A DNA stretch of 64,000 bases, from assembly GCA_009599575.1 (NCBI GenBank), contig VWND01000007.1, positions 744,001 through 808,000 on the forward strand, given 5' to 3'. This document shows positions 57,866 to 64,000 of the stretch, in pieces. The stretch is from Blumeriella jaapii. Lineage: Eukaryota; Ascomycota; Leotiomycetes; Helotiales; Drepanopezizaceae. Each line of letters begins with the position of its first letter. The stretch's first letter is position 1. A model generated the notes under the pieces. It saw nothing but the letters and a program-made list of their open reading frames with translations. It was not told where the DNA came from and searched no databases. A program made the position numbers and the translations under genes.

Positions 57866-60800
57866 ATGAATATCTCACAGCCCGTCCCTTCCGCCATAGG
57901 GAGCGTCGACTTCGGGTTCCTCAATGTCGCAGAGATCAGAGCCCTTTCGGTCAGAAAGATAGAGAATCATCAGACATTCGACACTCTACTTCACCCAGTC
58001 CCCGGAGGGCTCTACGATCCCGCTCTCGGGGCATGGGGCGATCACTTGTAGGCTTTCACATTCTTAAAGTACCGTCATTGATCTGACAACTCGAAGCTGT
58101 ACAACATGTAATCTCAGCCCCGTCGCATGCCCGGGCCATGCCGGCCACATCGAGCTGCCGGTACCTGTCTACCACCCGACGTTTATGGACCAGCTCCTGC
58201 GCCTGTTGCGGGCGAAATGCGCCTACTGCCACTGCTTCAGGATGTCACGCAAAGATGTCAATCGGTATCTTTGCAAGCTTCGATTGATCCAACACGGATT
58301 GCTGGGACCCGCCGAGGACATAGACAACATCGAAGTCTCGCAATCCAAAGATGCTGAAGCTCCTGCCAGCAGTAGTGAGTCGGAAAACGAGGAGTCTGCA
58401 GCCGACAGTGTCATACGCCGGAGGAACGCCTTTGTGAAGAAATCAATAAAAGCTGCGAAGGCTGCGCCGTGGGAATGGAGACGAGAGAAGAATGAAGGCG
58501 TTGCGGAAGCGCGGCGAATGGTGATCAAATCCTTCTTGAGGACCGTCGGTATCGGAAAGATCTGTGCGAACTGTAGCGGTGTGTCGCCATCTCTGCGGAA
58601 GGATCGATACGTGAAGATTTTCGAAAAACAGCTGTCGATGAAAGATAAGGCCAAGATGTTGCTAGGCAACATGAAACTCGTCAATACGGTTCAGATACTG
58701 CAGGCAGCGAAGAAGGAGAACGGAGATTTTGATGAAGCCATTGCTGACATCGACCTCTCATCGAATGAGGAAGACGAGGGCGAGGGGGATTCTTTGGACG
58801 GGGATGGGGACGTGGTCATGGGTGACATGCCGAGCACAACAACGAAGTCGAAGTCAAAATCGAAGTCGGAGGCTACAGCAGCTCATGATGAGTTTATTAA
58901 CGCGATGGTAGTGAAGGCACGGATGACACTGCTGTTTGAAAAAGAGCAGGATATCTTGTCGCTGGTCTATGATTCGCGCTCAACTGCAAAGAAGGGCGAC
59001 GAAAGTTACTCCGGACATGTTCTTCTTGCAGACCCTCCTGGTACCTCCGAACAAGTATCGCCCAGAAGCGCACACCGGCGATGGTGAGATCTCCGAGGCA
59101 CAGCAGAATGCTCTCTACAAGTCTATTCTCAAGAGCTGTGAGAGGATTGCGGAGATTTACCATCTTGTCAACAACCCAGGCTCTCAAGTGGACTCGCCCT
59201 ACCGGACGAGAGACTTTTACGATCTCCAGGAAGCTTGGTGCCAACTCCAGGATGCCGTTAATTCGCTGATTGACAGAGACCGGAATCCAGTCCAAGGCGC
59301 AGCCGGGAAGAAGAATGAGGACGGAATCAAGCAAAAGCTTGAGAAGAAAGAAGGTCTATTTCGAAAAAACATGATGGGGAAGCGAGTCAATTTCGCGGCT
59401 CGTAGTGTCATATCCCCAGATCCTAATATCGAGACGAACGAGATCGGTGTACCGCCTGTCTTCGCAAAGAAGCTGACGTACCCCGAGCCAGTGACCAGTC
59501 ACAACTTCAAGGAAATGCAACAAGCCGTGATTAATGGTGTCGATAGGTGGCCAGGTGCTGCCGCGATCGAGAATGAGAACGGCCAAGTTATTAGTTTGCG
59601 AACGAAAACTCAGGATGAACGTTTGGCGTTGGCGAATCAACTGTTAGCTTCTTCCAGCAGCGGTACGAGTGGTGCGAGAAACAAAAAAGTTCATCGACAT
59701 CTCACAAACGGTGATGTTGTTCTGATGAATCGACAACCAACCCTGCACAAGCCCTCTATCATGGGCCATCGTGCAAGAGTTCTCCCTGGCGAAAAGACGA
59801 TTCGCATGCACTACGCGAATTGTAACACTTACAATGCCGACTTCGACGGAGATGAGATGAATATGCATTTCCCTCAGACGGAGATTGCAAGAGCCGAAGC
59901 ACTCCAGATTGCGGATACGGATCATCAATATCTTGTCGCAACATCTGGGAAGCCATTGCGAGGTCTCATTCAAGATCACATTTCGGTATCCGTCTGGATG
60001 TGTAATCGGGATACATTTTTCGACCGTGCGACCTATCAGCAGCTGATCTACAATTGCCTTCGTCCCGAGAGCGGTCATATCGTAGGAGATCGGATAGTAA
60101 CAGTCGCCCCAGCAGTCATCAAACCCGTTGCCCGCTGGACTGGAAAGCAGGTGATTACAACAATCCTGAAGAACATCCAGCCCATCGATTGTGCCCCCCT
60201 TACCCTCAGCAGCAAGTCACAAACCCCAGCCGATCGGTGGGGCGAGAATTCCGAGGAAGGTGTGGTGCTGGTCAAGGGGGGGGAGTTCATCACTGGAATA
60301 CTTGACAAATCTCAGATTGGGCCCAGTGGAGGTGGCTTTGTACACGCCATTCACGAGGCATACGGTCCCACTACAGCCGGAAAGGTCTTGAGTATCTTAG
60401 GTCGCCTTCTTACGAAGTTCTTGCACATGCGAGCCTTCACTTGCGGAATGGACGATCTGCGTTTGACTGCCGAGGGCGAACAAATTCGCAGGAATGAATT
60501 GGCAGCTGCCAAAGATCTTGGTCTCAAGGTTGCTGCCAAATATGTCACCTTAAGCGCAGACGACCGTGCCGATACTGATCCCGAACTACTCAGCCGGTTG
60601 AGGGTGTTCTGAGAGATGACGCAAAGCAACAGGGTCTTGATCTGTTGATGAACAGCAGCTCCTCTGCTCTTTCTTCTTCGATCACTAAGGCGTGTCTTCC
60701 TCGTGGCTTGGTCAAGCAATTCCCTAAGAACCAGATGCAAAACATGACGGTTTCCGGTGCGAAAGGAACCGCCGTCAACGCGAATCTTATTTCTTGCAAT

Positions 60801-63029
60801 CTTGGCCAACAAGTACTGGAAGGACGTCGGGTACCGATTATGGTCAGTGGTAAATCACTACCTTGTTTTAGACCTTTCGAAACCCATATTAGAGCTGGGG
60901 GTTACATTGTCAATCGTTTCTTGACAGGAATTCGACCCCAGGAGTACTATTTTCACGCCATGGCCGGAAGAGAAGGATTGATTGATACTGCCGTCAAGAC
61001 ATCCAGATCAGGATATCTGCAACGATGTCTTATTAAGGGAATGGAGGGGCTCAAGGTCGAATACGACACCTCGGTGCGCGACTCGGACGGTTCAATAATC
61101 CAGTTCCTGTATGGTGAAGATGGTCTAGACGTGACGAAGCAGAAACACTTGACAGACTTCAAGTTCTTGTTGCAGAACCTGGAATCAGAGCTCTCTCAAT
61201 TGAACTATGGTGACGAACAATATGATACCATATTCAACGACAAAGAAGTAATCTTGAAGCGGATGAAAAAGGCTCTGAAGCACGCCAAGGCCAATGACCC
61301 CAACGGCCCAGATCCGGTGCTTGCCGATTTCAACCCGGGCAAATACGGCTACGCTACGTCGGAAAAGTTTTTTGATGCCTTGACGACTTACCTGAAGACG
61401 AACCCAGATGGGATGGTAAAAACCAAGGAAACTCCGGATGGGGTGGGTCCCCGTAAAGAGCTTGAGTCGGTGCTGGTCGCCAAGTATCTCAGGTCCGTGG
61501 CTGAGCCTGGTGAAGCTGTTGGTATCGTCGCTGGCCAGTCGGTTGGAGAACCTTCGACACAGATGACACTGAACACTTTTCATTTGGCAGGTCACTCTAC
61601 CAAGAACGTCACTCTTGGTATTCCACGTCTGCGAGAAATTGTCATGACAGCAAGCAATCACATCTCAACACCATCAATGACGCTTAGACTGAATCCGGAA
61701 CTGTCCGGAGATGCAGGAGAGAAATTTGCGAAGGGTATCAGCGAGCTTTCGCTTGCTGCTGTCTTGGACGAGGCGACTGTCAAGGAGCGCATCGGTCAGG
61801 GCCAGGCGTATGCACAAGCCAAGATATTCGACATCCACGTCAAGCTCTTCCCCTCAAAAGAATACATCGAAACATATGCTATCTCCATTGCAGACGTTGT
61901 CAACGCTTTTGAGAAAAAGTTTGCTCCTAAGCTCCAGACAATTGCTCGCAAAGCTCTTGCGCGGAAGAAAGATGACACAACCTCAGCAGCTACAGCTGCG
62001 GTCCCCGAGATTGGAAAGACGATAGGAAATATTGAAGAGCCAAGAGTTGACGCAGAGAGAGAGCTGGACGAGGATGAAGAGGATGACGAGGGAGACGACG
62101 ACGCTACAAATGCTAAGCAGAGAGGCAACCGTTCGGAAGCCGTGAGCTACGCAGCAAACGACGAGGATGACGACAGAGTACAGGCTCAAATGCAAAAGGA
62201 AGCCGAACCCGAAGAGGATATGGAGGACGAGGGCATTGGAGGCTCGCCCCGCGACCTCGGCAGCGACGATGAGGAAGACGGCAAGTCGAAACAGCACGAA
62301 ACAGAAGATGCGGCCGAGCGCGAGGCTCGTGTCATGAAGAAATGCATCGACATCACCAAATTTCGATTCGATGAGTCGAATGGAGAATGGTGCGACTTGA
62401 CCCTCGAATACCAGGCTGACGTCCCAAAGGTTCTCATGCTGTCCATCGTCGAGGATGCGCTCCGACGGACTCTGATCCAGAATATTCAGGGTTTAGGATC
62501 TTGTACCTTCGTACCCAACGAAGAGGTCTTCGATTCTGCTACTGGCAAGAAGATCAAGGCTCCAGTCGTCCACACTACAGGTGTTAATCTCCAGGCGATG
62601 CGCGAATACCAGCAATTCATCAACCCCAATACGATCTCCACCAACGACATTGCAGCAGTGCTCACCCACTATGGCGTGGAAGCTTGCCGGGCTGCCATTG
62701 TCCAAGAACTCTCGGGTGTTTTTGGTGGTCACGGAATCAGCGTCGACCACAGACATCTGAACCTTATCGCCGATTTTATGACGAGAGGTGGGGGCTTCAG
62801 TCCTTTCAACAGAAACGGCCTGAAGAGCAGCGTCAGTCCGTTCATGAAGATGAGTTTCGAGACCACGGTGGGTTTCTTGGCGGACGCGGTTATGGACGGC
62901 GACTGGGACAATCTATCGAGTCCCAGTTCGAGGATAGTTATCGGGAGGATGAGCAAGGTCGGAACGGGGGCTTTTGATGTGTTGACCCAAGTGCCGACAG
63001 CGAAGAGTGATGACCAGGTGATGGCTTAA
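57866..63029 (+). CDS. RPA190: RNA polymerase I largest subunit, with two compensating apparent frameshifts
   Basis: The catalytic subunit that makes 35S rRNA in the nucleolus. Exon 1 is 57866-58047; a 49-nt intron is followed by a long exon, 58097-63029, for 1704 aa if both shifts are bridged. Motifs: zinc-binding CTTCNLSPVACPGHAGH, the catalytic NADFDGDEMNMH at about 59833, QPTLHKPSIMGH, the trigger-loop/bridge region GPTTAGKVLSI and EPSTQMTLNTFHLAG, an acidic insert near 62060-62290, and the C-terminal GGFSPFNRNGLK and SSPSSRIVIGRMSKVGTG. The frame shifts by one at the GGG at 58994-58996 and back at the GGG at 60602-60604. Protein similarity is uninterrupted across both, and neither can be explained by an intron. 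A miscounted G in each run is the simplest explanation; real mutation is possible. Confidence 0.93.
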
Positions 63030-64000
63030 GGATTTCGCGACCACGTGTCACGATCTGATGTGTATATTTGGAGTCTGGCTGGGCGGTCGGTCGCTGGAGG
63101 AGTAAATAGCAAAAGTCTGGCGCAAATAGAAATCTTGGGATCTGTACATATTTCCGATCCATTCATTTTGCTCTCTAAGCTCTCTCTTGTACCTCGGTGT
63201 CTGTGTTTTGAGCTGGTTAGCAGCATTTTACATTCGCCAGCTTTCCAACTCAACTCTTGAGAGAACGTTCGCTATTTGGAGACGACATAATCGCTTAAGG
63301 GCTGAGGTTAGTTAATAAAGGAGGGGCCGTCGTCTCTATCTTACTCGTCGATACACAAGCGAGGGGGAGAAATTAGTGAGGTCAACATCAGCACAAAGCG
63401 GTTGTCTATTGTTTTATTTACGTAAAATCAGGGATGTGTCTACGTCTTCTCTTCTTTTGTTTATCTTGTGTTTCTTGACGATGTTCCAGGCATTATTGAT
63501 CAACATGACTCGGGCAACTTTTACAAGCCTTGATTCGTCGCAACACGAATTGCAGAAACACCGACGATGGAATCATTAGTGCAACATCCTCCTGCTAGCG
63601 AAATCAAATTTCAGGAGGAGATACAGTCGCAACATGCTTGGACGACCCGTTACTGCCGTATAAGCGTACTTGATTGATGCGGAGAGGTGGAACTGTTATG
63701 ATGGAAAGAAAAACCTGTTCGACACGAAATATCAGATATCCCATTACAAAAAAGGATAGATGTAAAAACATGTATTTGATGATGATACACAACTATCGGA
63801 CCATATAAGTCGAGTCCTGAAATCTCTCCGGGTTGATGATCAGCATGGGGTGATTAAATTAAGTAGGTAGGGCACAAAAGGTTAGGGCACAGAGATAAGG
63901 TTACGATAAGTAGGGCTGAAAAAAATTCATTGCCTGGGGTTTTGAGAAGGATGGAGACAGCCAAACCTGCCCGTCGCTTCTCTCTTTATCCAACTCTTTC
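63030..64000. other. Region downstream of RPA190
   Basis: This stretch of 971 bp to the window edge holds the RPA190 3' UTR and further DNA without a recognised gene. Open frames are short and lack motifs. It is moderately AT-rich. Nothing resembling a tRNA or transposon end was seen. Confidence 0.45.

Overview
The window is nuclear DNA of a filamentous ascomycete (Pezizomycotina). Genes are interrupted by very short GT-AG introns, mostly 45-60 nt, and the gene set is typically fungal: a fungal Atg18, an Ssn8-type cyclin C, a Ppm2-type wybutosine protein, a Pps1 phosphatase, a phenol 2-monooxygenase and a fungal C2H2 factor. I cannot place it to class or genus from sequence alone. Sixteen protein genes were reconstructed exon by exon. 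Except at two points in the RNA polymerase I gene, every splice junction used keeps the reading frame.

Layout. 1-3.5 kb: gene-poor DNA crowded with the short palindromic motif TACAGTAC/GTACTGTAC, plus a possible gene relic at 2.8-3.2 kb. 3.5-19.4 kb: a compact block holding cyclin C SSN8 (-), the EF-hand mitochondrial ATP-Mg/Pi carrier SAL1 (+), tRNA(Ile)-lysidine synthase (-), the mitochondrial S-adenosylmethionine carrier PET8 (+), a WDR48/Bun107-like WD40 protein (-), the SUMO protease ULP1 (-) and a phenol 2-monooxygenase (-). 20.6-31.4 kb: a large low-complexity fungal protein (+), a DDHD phospholipase (+) and a kappa-class glutathione S-transferase (+) whose last intron carries a 205-bp TTC microsatellite. 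31.4-40.1 kb: a gene-poor stretch with one C2H2 zinc-finger regulator (-), a tRNA-like/UUCG-hairpin repeat element and a possible decayed reading frame. 40.1-45.7 kb: ATG18 (-) and TYW4/PPM2 (+), divergent. 45.7-49.6 kb: microsatellites, many TACAGTAC motifs and an intact 425-bp Tc1/mariner-type MITE. 49.6-63.0 kb: dual-specificity phosphatase PPS1 (+), TFIIH helicase RAD3/XPD (+), splicing factor PRP3 (-) and the RNA polymerase I largest subunit RPA190 (+).

Most genes are housekeeping: transcription (SSN8, RAD3, RPA190), splicing (PRP3), tRNA modification (TilS, TYW4), ubiquitin/SUMO removal (WDR48-like, ULP1), autophagy (ATG18) and mitochondrial transport (SAL1, PET8). The two carriers and the lysidine synthase lie side by side, and TilS shares a 281-bp divergent promoter with PET8. 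SSN8/SAL1, ATG18/TYW4 and PRP3/RPA190 are also head-to-head pairs. No biosynthetic gene cluster or full-length transposase gene was recognised.

The observations most worth a second look are the minus-strand element at 32.3-32.5 kb with two covarying UUCG hairpins behind a tRNA-like head, the MITE at 48.2-48.6 kb, the paired compensating frameshifts in RPA190, the 10-nt microexon beside a 27-bp poly-C tract in RAD3, and the palindromic intergenic motif.
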